NCBI GenBank assembly: GCA_008477525.1
Contig: SPDT01000003.1
Location: 992,001 to 1,056,000 of the forward strand
DNA from: Hypomyces perniciosus
Lineage: Eukaryota; Ascomycota; Sordariomycetes; Hypocreales; Hypocreaceae
DNA: 64,000 bases
Direction: 5' to 3'
Part shown: positions 1 through 12,431 of the stretch, in pieces
Layout: every line of letters starts with the position of its first letter
Numbering within the stretch: position 1 is the stretch's first letter
Translations under genes and position numbers: made by a program
Notes under the pieces: model-generated
Database searches by the model: none
What the model was told of the DNA's origin: nothing
Seen by the model: only the letters and a program-made list of their open reading frames with translations

Positions 1-3000
1 CACTGAAATCCTTACTTTTTAGCCCTCCTTTTTAACAAAATTAAATAATTATATTTAGCCAGGCTTAATCTCTATACATAGTATATAACTATATTATATC
101 TTCCTTATTTATCCTTTTATAATAATACACCCTTAAATATATACTTTAAATAGTTAAGTTTAATAATTATTTTTTTACTTAAATCTTATACTTAAAGCAC
201 TAAGGCTTTGTAAAAGCAGTGCTTTAATTCCTTAAAAGCAGCTTCTTTATTATTACTTTATTAAAAGGGAACCCTTTTTTTATTAAGTAAATAAAAGGGA
301 ATATTATATATAAAAAGCTAGGAATAAAGATATAGTAATAGTTAATAAATCTAAAGAAGCTTTATATATTTATTATTAATATAAAGGCTATTTATTTATA
401 TATTATTTACTGCTTTTTAAGGTTACAGGCAATACCTTTCCCTACTTAAATAATAAAGCTAAAGTATTTAACCTCTTTTTAAATAAAAAAGTATTTTATT
501 AAGTTAAAGTATAAGCTAGCATCTATAAAAGCATAGAATATATATTATACTTTATTTATATAATCTTTAAATAAGCTATTTAAATATATTAAAATATTAT
601 TAATATATATAGTAGTAAAGTTATTTAAAAAAGGTAAAGTATATAGTTAATAAACTATTAAAATATTATTAAGGCGCTAGTAAGCTTAAATAGTATAACT
701 TTTATTTATATAATCTATAATATATATAGAATATAGTTTTATATTTATCCTTTTTTATAATATAGATTTTATAAAAAGCAGTTATTATATTTAGCTTAAT
801 AAATTACTTTATTTAAATAAAGCTACTTAGTGTTTCTGTAAATAAAAGTAAAGGGTAGCAGTTTTATTATATAATTACATTAAAAGTATAGTAGTTTATA
901 TAAAAATACACTCTTCCTTTTAGCTTATAAGTAAAGAGTATAAGTATAGCGGCAGTTAAGCTATTAGCGTAAATAAACCCGTTATTAAACAGGTTAAGAA
1001 AAGTTTTATATAGTAGTAGTAGCTCTTTTTGCGATATATTATATAAAGGGCCTTATAAAAGCTTTAGCTTATTGCTATCTTTATTGCGCTTTAAAGGGAT
1101 TTTATAGTTAATACTTGGCCGTTAAGGCAGTAGTTTCGCTGCTTCCTAAATAGAGAATAATAAATAAAATTTATTATAAAGCTTAAAGGGAATAGTTCTT
1201 TTTTAATTTATTAACTTTTTTAGCTAAAACGCTTTTTTAATATCTGCTAATATAATAGTATAGAGATAAAATGCATATTCTTTGCTAGATTATTATATAT
1301 AATAGTATTTTGCTTAAAGGGTTAAGGTAAATATAAGTTAAGCAGCTTATATAGTTTATATACCTTTAAGTTTTAAATTACCTAAAATGCAATTAGATAT
1401 CCGCTTTTTAATCAAGGATCTACTACTTGGCAGTATTATAGATTATACTATTTACTTTTCTTTATAGTTTCCTGAAAAGTAAGTTATAATTTAAACCTTT
1501 AGCTATATATATATATAAGTATTAAATATAGCTATAAAGCTTTAAATAAACTATAGCTATAAAGCTAGTTACTATTAATAGATTCTCTTTCAAAAAACTA
1601 TTTAATTGCTATTCTTTAATTACAATTTAAAAGAGGTAAAGTCTTTTTATAAAAGAGTATTTTATAATAGTATAGTAATTGCAATTAATATTAAATAAAG
1701 CAGAGATTTATATATTCTCTATTTTAGCCTATAATATTATTAATTTACTATTTATTTACTATTTAAATTCTTTTTATCTATTAATTTTTACTTTATTTAA
1801 CTTTAATATTTAATTTTATATTAAAGCTACTTTTTTAATAAACTATTAAAAAAATTAAAGTTATTACTAAATTTACTAATATAAGGTTTCTACTCCTTTT
1901 AAGCTTATACTTTAACTTTATAAACCTTATTAGTATAAGCTTTAGATTTCTTTTTAAAAGCTTATAGATATTGTTATATTAAATACTTAAAGGAATTGCA
2001 GTAAAAGTATATTTAGCCCTTTTTATTTAAAAGGGAGTCTTTATATTATTAATTCTTAGTATAGTTAATTCCAGTTATTTATATATCCCTTTTATAGTTG
2101 CAAGTGTAATATTTAATATATTTATTGCCTTTAGCCTTTATATTCTTTAAACCTTTATTTATTATAAGGGAGGCAGCCTTTATAGGAATAGTAGATTTAT
2201 TATAGTTTAATCGCTTAATTTTACTAGCAATATTTTAAATTTACTTTAGCTAATAGTTATATTTTTGCAGGAAGTTAACTATAATTAAGCTATATTATAG
2301 CTTTAAAGAAAAGGCTTTTTTACAGAATATAATCTTTATTTAATTTATTTAATTTTCCCTGCTAGTTTTAGAAAGCTTTTATTTAAACTTTAGTAAAAAC
2401 AATAAACAACTAGCTCCCTTTTTCTATTATAATATTTAAATCTCTTTACTAGTATAAGCTTAAAGACCTTAATTTTAATAGCTTTAATTAAAGTGTATTA
2501 TAAAGTCTTAAAGGTTATATCTGCCTTTTCGCCTATTTAAAAAGTAATAAATCACTATTATTTACTAAAGTTTAGTTTTAAAGCAGGTATTAATAAAATA
2601 TTAAAGATCTTTATTGCCTATATAAAGATATTTATTAAAAGCTATTTTATTATATATTTACTGCGCTTAAGTTATATTTCGTCGGGGGTAACTAATATAC
2701 CTAACGCACCCGCTTTTTTTCTTTTAACTTACCCGAGAAAGGTTAGCCGCTTATTTAAGCAGCTACGAGATTAAGAAAGTATAGGAGTATAAAGATATAC
2801 AGATAAACCTAGTTTAATAAAGAGTAACCTTTTTCTACCTTTAATATATAACCTTACCTGTAAAAATATAGCCGCTAAAGCGTATAAAGGTAATTGTTAA
2901 TTGCTTTTAGCTGCTAGTATTATAATTAAATGATTTATAGTATCTTTTAATCCCTATATTACTTAATCGCTGCTTTATAGTTTTATTAAGAGCGCAGTTC

Positions 3001-3715
3001 CTGCGCTCGATATTAGTTATTATATATAGGTGTATATATATATATTGTATATATGTTTTAGAGTGCTAATTCCCCTTTAATAAAACTGGTGACCGAAATA
3101 AAGGGAAATTTCAGGGATTATATTTTAAGAAGTAATTATTAAAGGCACTTTTACACTACCATTAAAACCTACTTTTAGTTAACTATTAATAGAATTATAG
3201 GCTAGCTTTACTTAGTCTTTATATAAATATAAAGTAATTAATTAAAGGAAATAGCCTAAAACCCTTTCTATAACTATTTAATATAGATTAGTATAATATT
3301 TAACTTTAAAAATGCAGGTTATCTAGTTGCAATTTCCAAAAAGATATTAGGATTAGTTAACCTGGGCGTAATGCGCTAAAATATAATAAAAAACAGAACC
3401 TTAAGAAACTATTAATCGATAATACCTGTTAATTAAAAGTTAAAATCCTAGGGAAAATTACTAAAAGACTAGTTATTATAGTAAAAGCGAATATATAGGT
3501 AGAACAGTTAATATTATATAACCTAAGCCCTTTTAAACTATTAATATACTATTATAACTTTTATTTTATTTATTAGCAGGTAGGTTAATAGGTAGAATAG
3601 CTATAAGGGGCCAATAAAGGATATATTAATTATTTAATCTCCTAGTATAAAGACTTTATTTTAATTTTATTAATATTCCTGGCCAGGTTTTTTTTAACTT
3701 TAAATAAAAGTAAAA
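1..3715. repeat. AT-saturated, RIP-like repeat block
   Basis: Very AT-rich sequence made of short TTTA, TAAT and AAAG words, with no ORF of 60 codons until the composition changes abruptly near 3.66-3.72 kb. A few less AT-rich islands (for example about 2.66-2.77 kb and 3.0-3.1 kb) look like residues of a former element, but I cannot name it. This is what RIP leaves after repeatedly converting C to T in duplicated DNA in ascomycetes; a naturally AT-rich isochore is the alternative. Base composition was judged by eye. Confidence 0.8.
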
Positions 3716-5636
3716 ATTCAGACGGCTTGTTTGTATCCGGAAATTGTGGTCTTGGCCCACCACATTTGGCAAATGCCTCATCGGGGAATTTTCGGCCCCT
3801 CCATCCCTCGCTGCTTTTGCGTCGGCCATAAAAAGACCGGCCCTCCTCCCTCTTGCCATGTACCTCTCATGTCATTATTTCCTCCCTTCTGTTCCCACTC
3901 TCACGTGATTAATCTTCTAACTACACGTCTTGCAACTTCATTATGGGTTTTTACAACAGACAAGAACCATGATTACACCTGCACTTAATCCGGCGCTTCA
4001 ACCGTATCCTCTTTACCATGATAGTACCCTGAAATTGGTCTACGTCCCGGACACTTGCTTGATCTCATGAGACCAACTCTCCCCCACCAACCTCTATCCA
4101 CGTCTTGTCACAAGCGGAAAGATCGAAGCTGATGTGGGTGGATGGCCCTCCACGACTTATTCAAAATTACCCAAAAAGGCAAAAATTTATCACAAGGGAT
4201 GCCCATATACGGAAAAAATGGATAGACACGGACGCTGGCATCATGCAGTGGCGTTGACGTTGTATCTGCCTCCCTCTCATAACACTGGATGCTCCACCAA
4301 GTTCTCAGCAGGTCTCCGTGGTGTGGATTTGACTTACAGAGGGGAATAAGGGCGAGGCAGTGCCCGTTTTGGGAAATTAACATTGTCACAAATGGAGCAG
4401 CATTCCAGCTTACGGACACTCCGAGTGTCCATCCTGGAAAGCGATCAACCACTTGATGCGGACTTGACGTCCCCATGCCCAACAATTGGCCAGACCCAAC
4501 TCACCATTTCCCTAGTCGTCTCAGGGGAAACACAGAAACCTCCCTTTGCGCTATTTTACTTGGGCCCATGGATCTTAGTCCGCGCTGATTCGACCAATGA
4601 GTGGCGTAACCCTCAACCTGCCCGATATCGAATGCATGGCCACGCTGAAGACGATTCCGATTACGCAAAGAATGGAGCATCACTCTGACCGTTATGCAGC
4701 CTCTAGCTCAAGCCATTCATCTAGCATCATGAGATGACCAAGGACAGGGCGATGATAGGTGAAGTGCTGCCCGAACAGAGCATAAGCTCGGAGTAGCCGG
4801 CCTTGGGGCGTAAGGTCGTGGTCATCAGCTCCGCCCTCCGCCTATTAGTTCACAAGATGTGGACTTGGCCTCGCAAAAATGGAAGGAGCGTGGGGGCCGT
4901 ATCAACTCCTGAATCCTGCTGGCCATGGCAACTTCACAGCACCTCACGCCTAAGACGCAAGAATCGTATGACGAGGGGTTTGGGGGGGCGAAATGATACC
5001 ATGCCAATCTCCGTCGTTTGCGGGCTGATGACTGTCTACGCGATTATCTATCTTAATACGTCCAGCACAGCTCGTCAGCATGGGCGGATGAACATCTTTG
5101 GACCGCTGACCTAACGGAAAGGAGGTGTGATGCTAGTACAGACCCCTCGACGTGAGAATGGCCAAGTCGGGCCTTCTATGGATAAGCCCGTCGTATGCAA
5201 CATCATGTATTGGTCTATTACGAAGATGCTGTGAGGTGCTCGGTCCAGGGGTTTTGGGCCAACAGCATGAATGTGTATCCATGCTCTAAGGGTTGACCAA
5301 TCATGATCTGAGCAACTCAGCGTATCCAAACGGGCCCGCTAAGTTGCTCGGCCTGAAGCTCTCGCTTCGCCGGTCCGGCTTGGCCGCGTAGCTGCAAGCT
5401 CCGCCACTCTGAGACCGGGTTCTACGTTTTGATCTACATATGAGACCAAACGGAACGCGCAAGTGGTCGTAGCCGCAATGACACGAATGAGAAATCGTCG
5501 CAGCCATCTGTGTAGGAAGGAGGGGGGTGGGGTGAGCAGCTTTCTCCTCTCAGCCAGGGACTTTCAGGGGAGAGTTGGCAATGCCGACGTCTGTTCACAG
5601 CCCCGCTGGCAACTCCGGGAGGAGAGGTCGACTCTT
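3716..5636. other. No recognisable gene
   Basis: Normal-GC sequence following the AT block. It contains only short overlapping ORFs on both strands (60-125 codons) with no family resemblance and no convincing exon-intron structure. It may be intergenic DNA or an eroded gene. Confidence 0.5.
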
Positions 5637-5648
5637 GGATAAATAGGA
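5637..5648 (+). promoter_or_regulatory. TATA-like element of the Myb-like gene
   Basis: The sequence GGATAAATAGGA lies about 75 bp upstream of the ATG at 5719 and is followed by a pyrimidine-rich stretch, a usual fungal core-promoter arrangement. Assigned from position and sequence only. Confidence 0.4.
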
Positions 5649-5718
5649 AGGACTATCTCGCATTTTTTCTTTCCCGTCTTCGATCACAATATACTCACTA
5701 TTCCTGCCATCATCCACC

Positions 5719-7225
5719 ATGGCTGCCCCCTTCAGATTCAAAGCATATATTCCTAAGTCGCAAAAGCCGCCAAAGCCAAAACAAATAGCACCTGTACCAA
5801 ACACGCATAAACAGGATTTCGCATCACTAGAAGCTTGCGGTATAAACCTGCCTTCTCACCATAATATGGAAGACTTCAGTCTTGATTGCCCGTATGACAT
5901 GCTATCCGGCCTTTACTCCATGGACCAGTACTCTGGTTCCAATACGGATGGCGAAGTAGTCCAAGACCTTGCGGGCGATTTATCCAGTCCTGCCAACCAA
6001 TTGGCCTGGCCCGTTGAACCAATCCTACACGGTGACCAGAATCAAGGTAGCTATTTCCTACTACACTTGTACGATAGGGGAGACTGACAAGATCATAGAT
6101 GAAGAAAAGAGGGACAGAAAGGCAGACAAAATGTCCCCAATGCTAGTTCACCTAACCCCTCCCGCAACAACTTTTGGTTCTACCACAGGACAACAGGTTG
6201 CCGATGACGTTGTGGAGCAAACAGGATTCATTGAGTCTAGAGCTGGCATCGCCATGCAATCGCCAGACCGACCAACTCACGACATTGACTTATGTGGATT
6301 TCACCGTGATGCCTCGCTTTCCCCGCCAGCTTCAAGCACATCTGCATATGCCATCACAATTCTTGGGAGTCCCTCTCCAGAGGACCGTCTTGGTGATGAT
6401 GAGGGTTGTCAACGCCAAGATGTCGTGATTATTTCTAGGCAGACGAAGCGACTTCTGGGGGATGGCCAAGATGATAATGACGCCAATAATCAAGCGGAGG
6501 TGAAACGACTAAGATTGTCTTCCACTGCTGGATGTGGCGCCTTGCTGCACCAGCCAGGCGCCAGCAATGTTGCCTCAGCACCAGTTGACAATGTGGATGG
6601 AGCTTACGATGAGTCTCGTCATCACCTATCGTCAACCCGCCACAACCGTGACAGCAACAACGGCACTTGTGGCGAACTTAGCTTGGCTGTGGATGCACAT
6701 GCCCGCTGTCCCAAACGTAATATCCATTCACCGATGGATCAAAATGGCGGTCCCGTTAATCCTCCAACAGTCCAAGCCGGTCAATGCGGGTCATGCCTAA
6801 TTTTTCGTTCAGCTCTCCTCGAAGCCCTGTACTTGTTGCAAAGTCCACCGTCCGAGGACAATACACACCCCACCCAACCCGAAAGCAGCATCTTGAAACG
6901 GCGATATGACCTGCGCAGACGACCTACAGCTCCTCAGGGTGGTTGGAACGAGGCTTCAAATAAAGATTCTCTGAGTCGTATGGACAAGCAATTCAGTCAG
7001 ATTGATGACAACAGTACCTCTAGCATCGATGAAAATGATGATTCCCTAAGCATCAACAGTGAAAGCAGGAATGTATCAGGCCAGCGCCGCCGATGGTCCT
7101 CGCTCGACGAATGCCGGTTAAGAGCATGGAAAAAGGAGAACAAGTCAGAATCATGGATTGCTTCAAAGCTTGAACGGACGGCGTCAGCAGTCAAGCAACA
7201 ATGGCGCAAAATGAACCAAGAGTAG
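5719..7225 (+). CDS. Myb/SANT-like DNA-binding protein, two exons
   Basis: Exon 1 is 5719-6046 and exon 2 is 6099-7225. The 52-bp intron 6047-6098 starts GTAGCT, has a CTGAC branch site and ends ATAG; removing it joins the two open frames into 484 residues. Most of the protein is low-complexity and polar. The last 46 residues (about 439-484) carry spaced tryptophans (RRRWSSLDE, RAWKKEN, ESWIASKL, QQWRKM) typical of a fungal Myb/SANT-like helix-turn-helix at the C-terminus. A nuclear DNA-binding role follows from that domain; targets are unknown. Without splicing, the upstream frame would stop at 6087. Exon structure is well supported; the functional call rests on the C-terminal domain only. 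Confidence 0.75.
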
Positions 7226-8207
7226 TGGCTTGAATGAAGGCGATGAACAGCATAACTCGTCAAAAAAGACCACACGAGCGACAATACGTCCCCTGTCTCA
7301 GCCTATTAGACACTCGCAAAGGTGCCTTTGGATGTCATTAACGACCTTCGGCCGTCAAGCCTAGCGATGCTGCTGAAGGCAGTGTAAGGCACATTCATCA
7401 TCTTCCATTCAGGGTGACTATTGTGAAAAAGGGAGAGGGGTCGGGGGAGGTGGATGATAATGGTAATGAAGGTGTTCCGGAATGCAAGGGCTGCAAGGTC
7501 GGGGCCACTACTTGCAAGAAGCGTAACATATAGTGCCACCTCGCTACCCCGCATAACATTTAAGACCTCAAGCCGGCGCTGCTAGGTAATAAGAGAAGGG
7601 CAGGAGAGTTCAACTCTCTCCTTCAGATATACAGGCATGCTGTCAGTGCCAGCCATGACGAATGGCCATTTCCTAATGTAGTGCTTAAGTGTGTGCAAGA
7701 GGGCGGTATGGCGGCGTTTGCAGTTTATACAGGGGATTTGAGACGCTGAAGGATACTATGTGGAACAATGAGGATAGCCGGATGACACAGGCGATGAGGG
7801 TGATATCTACGAGGTGGAATGCTTGCTTGCAAGTTGGGGAATGGGTCTGTTTCTCTCGAAGCGATCCATTGATGGCACTACTAGCTAATGAATATGATGG
7901 ATGAGCAGATGCTTAGACAGTCTATTAGGCGATGAAACTGCACTTATTAACGAGCACGGGAGTATATTACTCTCTGGCTCACCCTGAAACAATTATCGTC
8001 AAAACTGTTGGCGACTGTCCGTGATGCTTCGCTTGCTTGTTTCGTTTTCTTCATCGCGATATTAGAGTACCTAAAGATGGCAGGGGCCTTGTGTCTGAGG
8101 CGGCTTAGACTAAGGGAATAGTTGGCAGTCAGTTCGCAGCATGGACAAAGAGCCGCCTGAGAGCAACTGTTGCTGTGACAACGTATGGAAATTTCTTTGT
8201 AACGGTG
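7226..8207. other. Intergenic, no recognisable gene
   Basis: Only short ORFs on both strands. None shows a recognisable domain or a convincing splice structure. Confidence 0.5.
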
Positions 8208-8379
8208 ACCGCCTGCCATAAGCGTACCTGCACAGTATACTTCGTACTCCGCTGGTCCCTGGCTCTTACCGCCTACTGCATTTGAGCAACCCACTCTTAT
8301 TCACCGCCTGCCATAAGCATATCGCACAGTGTTCCTGCTTTCTCGTCCTTACCGCCCGCTACATTTGAGTAACCCACTC
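8208..8379. repeat. Two-copy imperfect direct repeat
   Basis: Unit 1 (about 8208-8296) and unit 2 (about 8303-8379) both begin ACCGCCTGCCATAAGC, share a central CACAGT, then CTTACCGCC, and end CATTTGAG followed by AACCCACTC. They differ by small indels and substitutions. The pair lies just upstream of the gene at 8458 and could be a promoter duplication or a small repeat remnant. Confidence 0.7.
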
Positions 8380-8457
8380 ACGGTTGCCCTATAGCTTTCC
8401 TGCCTCAGGCAATAATTCATAGTGACGGTCCACAACCCCTCGTTGTGGAACCAGGTT

Positions 8458-9483
8458 ATGATGATCCTTCAATTACTATTGCAAAATATGTGGCATCCAA
8501 AGAGTGCTCTAAAGCCCCAGGTGGCATCCGGAAAAACAAATGCTGCCCCAAGACGGAATCTCCCAGGATGGTATTATCGTCTAGTTGCTCTCACCGTCAA
8601 CGAAAATCGAGACGTGTGTCCGGAAGACTTTGATGAAGATATCTCTGATCTTGAAGAAACCAACAGCAAAACCGATGAGGACAATAATTCCATAGCCTCG
8701 GATGGCAAATGTGACTCTGGGACCTCTGAATGCGAATCCAAGTCTTCTTCCTACGGCACGAACGACAGCTTGACAGAGAGATCATACGACGGGTCCGATG
8801 CCGATTATTACTACGAGCTCAAGGGCGAACGCGAAGAGCGAAAGCGCGAATTGTGGGACATAAGAGAACGCGAAATAGAAGCGAAGGAAGCCCAACGCAA
8901 ATTTGAAAGTAAAATGGAGAAAGAGGTGCAACAAGCATATGGTCGCATGGAGAAGAGCACGGACGGGGATATGCCCAGCGTTGACCTCATTACGAGCAAG
9001 CATTTCAGCCTGTACTCCGTCGATCATGTGGACCATTGTTACAATTCGGATATGTACCCTCCTAAATACGTGGAGTTTTATCACTTGAATTATCAGGACG
9101 AACGATTGCCAGGCGAAGCGACACAGATCGATGGCCACGTTTACTTCAATGCAGACTGTGGCTGCGACCTCACTTCATTCACCCCACCTAGAACGGCAGG
9201 TCAGGAGGAATTTCGGCTAAAGAGTTTTCATGGAGAATATGAACTCGTATTCCAATTCATCAGTAACGACTACCTGATCATGACTGTTGGTCGAGAACTA
9301 GTCTTCATGGACAGGCAGCCGACTGCGTCGGCTCCAAAAATCTTCAGATTTATGGGTATACGCTTTGACCGGGAGAAGGAGGCCCAACGACAAAGAGCGA
9401 AAAGGAAACGTTCAGCGTCACCTCGCGAAACCTGGTTCGAGATGAATCATCCCATGGGGTCGTGGAACACGGGCGGATGGTGA
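8458..9483 (+). CDS. Unidentified protein with acidic region and coiled coil
   Basis: Single open frame of 341 codons from the first in-frame ATG; the frame is open slightly further upstream, so an earlier exon is possible. The N-terminal third is acidic and Ser/Asp-rich (EDFDEDISDLEE). A highly charged helix follows (KGEREERKRELWDIRERE), probably a short coiled coil, and then a compact globular part with Tyr, His, Cys and aromatic residues up to a basic tail (RQRAKRKRS) that could be a nuclear signal. I do not recognise the family. The long frame and the ordered composition change argue that it is a real gene. Confidence 0.6.
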   Translation: MMILQLLLQNMWHPKSALKPQVASGKTNAAPRRNLPGWYYRLVALTVNENRDVCPEDFDEDISDLEETNSKTDEDNNSIASDGKCDSGTSECESKSSSYGTNDSLTERSYDGSDADYYYELKGEREERKRELWDIREREIEAKEAQRKFESKMEKEVQQAYGRMEKSTDGDMPSVDLITSKHFSLYSVDHVDHCYNSDMYPPKYVEFYHLNYQDERLPGEATQIDGHVYFNADCGCDLTSFTPPRTAGQEEFRLKSFHGEYELVFQFISNDYLIMTVGRELVFMDRQPTASAPKIFRFMGIRFDREKEAQRQRAKRKRSASPRETWFEMNHPMGSWNTGGW

Positions 9484-9625
9484 TCATCTCTTTTACGCGT
9501 TGCCTTTGTCGATCCATTCTGCAGTCTTATACTTTGTGCTAGCGGAAATCTAGGTGCGAGAAAGCCCTGCCCAGAATCGACTTCTTGCAACGCTTTCTGC
9601 AAAGCCCTACAAGAAAGTGATGTGT

Positions 9626-9862
9626 TGTCGGATAACGTCGGTCTAGTTGTTGGAATAAGCAAAAATGTGTATGCAAGGGAACCTGTGACCTGACGTGAGG
9701 TGAAACAGAACGCGCGGCGTTCTGCTTCTATGATAAAATGGCGGGAGGAGAGTCCAAGGAAGGGGGGAGAGAACGCAGAGCTTATGGAGCAATTGAGTGG
9801 AATTCTGGCGCCCCATCTTCGTGATGTGAACAAGCTGACTACGTAACTGGTGTTTTCCAACA
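9626..9862 (-). mobile_element. Solo LTR (family 1) with perfect 5-bp TSD
   Basis: A 237-bp element in minus orientation with TG...CA termini (TGTTGGAAAAC at its start, TATCCGACA at its end). It is flanked by the same 5 bp, TGTGT, at 9621-9625 and 9863-9867. Full-length relatives lie at 18502-18727 and 59745-59972 and a fragment at 34378-34430. Terminal dinucleotides plus a 5-bp target duplication and no internal coding region indicate a solo LTR left by recombination between the two LTRs of a retrotransposon. Confidence 0.9.
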
Positions 9863-9867
9863 TGTGT

Positions 9868-10480
9868 GCGGTCCACTACGCCACGGCGTGTTTCCATAGC
9901 ACGCAGGCTCATTATTCATTGACAGGCGGAGCGTTCAACAACCGCGTGTACATGTCAGAACAGTTGAATACATTTTGATTGAGTTGTTGCCATTCCGTCA
10001 TGGCCAGATACTGTGACCGTTGGTACAGTAGAGGCCGAAATGAGTGTCCGCATTTTATATGTTTCGAAAGTTTTTGGGCACAGATCATGCCTCTGATTTC
10101 CGTATCCAGTACTTCTATGAATACAGCCCAACTGTGCCTTCTTAATGTTTACATAACATTACCTTAGTAATTTCGTCATTATCATATAATAGGGAACGGC
10201 AAGAAACAGCCGAAAGCCGCTCTGAACTCTTTATTAAAAAAGAAATAGATCCATAAGTGCTGTGTTTTAAAGTTGCTGTTCCTGACTTTTAAGAATCAGA
10301 AAGATCGATCAAAATCTTACCATAACTAAAAAGCCACTAATGGCTTCTGTTAGGCTAATGTTAGAGAACAACCTGCCAAGCTTTATTGTATAGTAGTGGC
10401 TACAGCAGGCAGCAGTCTGGTCCGTGCCCAGAGAATTTTCAAACACACAATTGGCGGGCACTGGTTTCGGCCGCTACTGT
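9868..10480. other. Intergenic, no recognisable gene
   Basis: Short ORFs only. The right end abuts the reversed tail of a LINE. Confidence 0.5.
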
Positions 10481-10915
10481 ACAATTTACAATTTATTTAT
10501 TTACGCCCGGCAGCTCTGGCCGAAAGGGCAACTTTAGATTGTGTACATGTGTGTTTCTCCAGCTTTGCCATGTATCCTAAAGCCCATAGTCTCCTTCATC
10601 TGTTTGTGCTGTTTTGCGCTCCTTATTTCTTACGTTTTCTCGTTAGTAGTTCTATTAGCAAGCCGGCTTAGAGGCGATTCTATAAGTGTTCAGCGTCCTA
10701 TCTTCAGCGGCTGAAGCGTTGCCTGCTGTTCGTCCCACGAGGTGGTGAGTGTGTGTTGGGTCGGTCGTAAGGTGGGTTAGGGTAAAGGGTATACAGTTCA
10801 TTCCCGCGGCTAATTAATTAACATCTAGTCGGCCAGTAACTATTGCGAACCGTATTGCTGCTCGCACTGCTTTTAAGTTTGGCGTCCATTTGTCGCCATC
10901 TGCCGGTGACCAAGT
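10481..10915 (-). mobile_element. LINE 3' end (family 1): ORF2 terminus plus 3' UTR
   Basis: Read on the minus strand, the last codons of a Tad-type LINE ORF2 (WSPADGDKWTPN, then AVRAAIRFAIVTGRLDVN) end at a TAA at 10814-10816. They are followed by a 3' UTR of about 330 bp ending in an AATAAATTGTAAATTGT tail at 10481. The 3' UTR is nearly identical to 13935-14208 and related to other tails in the window. 5'-truncated, as expected for target-primed reverse transcription. Confidence 0.8.
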
Positions 10916-11840
10916 ATTGATTTGTATTTGCAAGAAATACTTTATAGAGGTGCAGCATATCTACCTACATAGACCTCCACCTTGCTCCCCTTGGATCCTA
11001 TTCCGCCCCTTTTGCGGGGCACTGCCGGTTCGCAAGTCAATACCAGTTTGCTCCTTAGGCCTACTTCCACAGCCAACCTGGAGACTCTATCCTCAATAGC
11101 CTTCCTCCAGACCCTGTCCTCTCAGTAGACCGACACGCGCGTCCGTCCTCTCGAGCCATATAGAAAGTGTCGTAACTGCAGTCCGCCTACCTAGTCTTCC
11201 GTCGCTTCCATTATATGTTGCGCGCCGCAGATTATCAAATCTGTTTCGCGCTGCTTTGCAAGATCTCCCTAGCAAGGCCGACCGTGTCTCGCAGGAGTTT
11301 GCACACTTGTATTCTCTCTGTACCCAGAACAGCCAAGAAACACAGTAGTAACCCTCCTACTAACCAAAGCGCCTCGTCGTTCTCTGTATAGGTTCAAGCA
11401 TGCCCAGCCGTTTCTCTCGATTTTGTCGACATCGCTTCCTTTCGCTTACTCAATTCCATTTATCCACGGCGCGCTATCATCCTCCCAGCAGAGCAGCCCG
11501 AAGGCGCCCCAAAGGTATCCTGTCTTACGACTCATATATCTATCGATCGTAGGCTCAATTTCGCAGTCGTGAGTCAGATGGTTTTTAAAAGGTTCCTTTG
11601 TCGCTTTTGTGGGTAGTAGGGCTCGCGAGCCCTCCACACCAATATAGCCCAACCAGCAGACCGGTACTAGCGGTAGTAACTCTTCTCAGCTCTGCAAATG
11701 TCGCGGACAAAAACATTCGCAGGTTCCCAGCCGGCACCACGGGGAGGTGAGAGTCATCGCCGGCCGAGTGGATATATATAGTACTGCCAGGAAAACACAT
11801 GCAACAGCCCCAAGACTGCTTGCCGTAGAAGGAAGCTAAT
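10916..11840. other. Degenerate sequence between two LINE fragments
   Basis: No intact gene. Several short frames are open on both strands but none is recognisable. Its position between two LINE ORF2 ends suggests decayed retrotransposon sequence or a captured fragment; I could not prove either. Confidence 0.4.
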
Positions 11841-12300
11841 ATGCTTGCCCAACTCAAGACAGACATAACGAAATTCAACACGTACCTCTATCGGATCAAT
11901 GCAACACCGCCAGACCAATGCAAGTGTGGACAAACAATAGAAAGTGAAGCACTTCCTTTTCCGATGCAGAAAGTGGACAATATGCCGGATAAAGATGCTT
12001 TAATGCATCGAAACCCAACGAGGCAACATCTCCTTTTATATACCTAGGAGGGAAATCACCGTTATATAACCAAAAATGGACGCTAAACCTAGAAGCAGTG
12101 CGAGCAGCAATACAGTTCGCAATGGCCACCGGGCAACTCGACGCAAACTAACCGCGGGGACGGATAGCACCTGCATAATACCTTTAACCCACATCCACCA
12201 CCTCGTGTTATGGATAGCAGGCAACACTTTAGCTGCTGTAGATAAGATACTGAACACTTGTAGAATAGCTTCCAAGCTAGCTTGCTAATAATATCGCTAA
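11841..12300 (+). mobile_element. LINE ORF2 C-terminal fragment (family 1)
   Basis: The plus strand encodes the C-terminal zinc-finger region of a LINE ORF2 (NTYLYRINATPPDQCKCG), then in another frame the terminal motif LGGKSPLYNQKWTLN and AVRAAIQFAMATGQLDAN, stopping at TAA 12149-12151. The 3' UTR (CACCACCTCGT, GCAGGCAAC, GCTTGCTAATA) matches the other family 1 copies up to about 12300 and then stops without a poly-A-like tail. It is frameshifted inside the zinc-finger region, so non-functional. Confidence 0.75.
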
Positions 12301-12431
12301 ACTACGAGACCCGCAGAGATACATTCGCAAGAAAGAGCAGAAAGTGGACAATGGAAGGGCTTTACGGAAATTAGGACAAAACTTGGGAAGTGTTTATATA
12401 ATAATAGTGCCCTTTTTGACTTACATATTGT

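Noticed and set aside
3731..5804. Several ORFs of 60-125 codons between 3.7 and 5.8 kb
   Set aside because: They overlap on both strands, show no domain, no codon-like composition and no splice structure; I could not support any as a gene.
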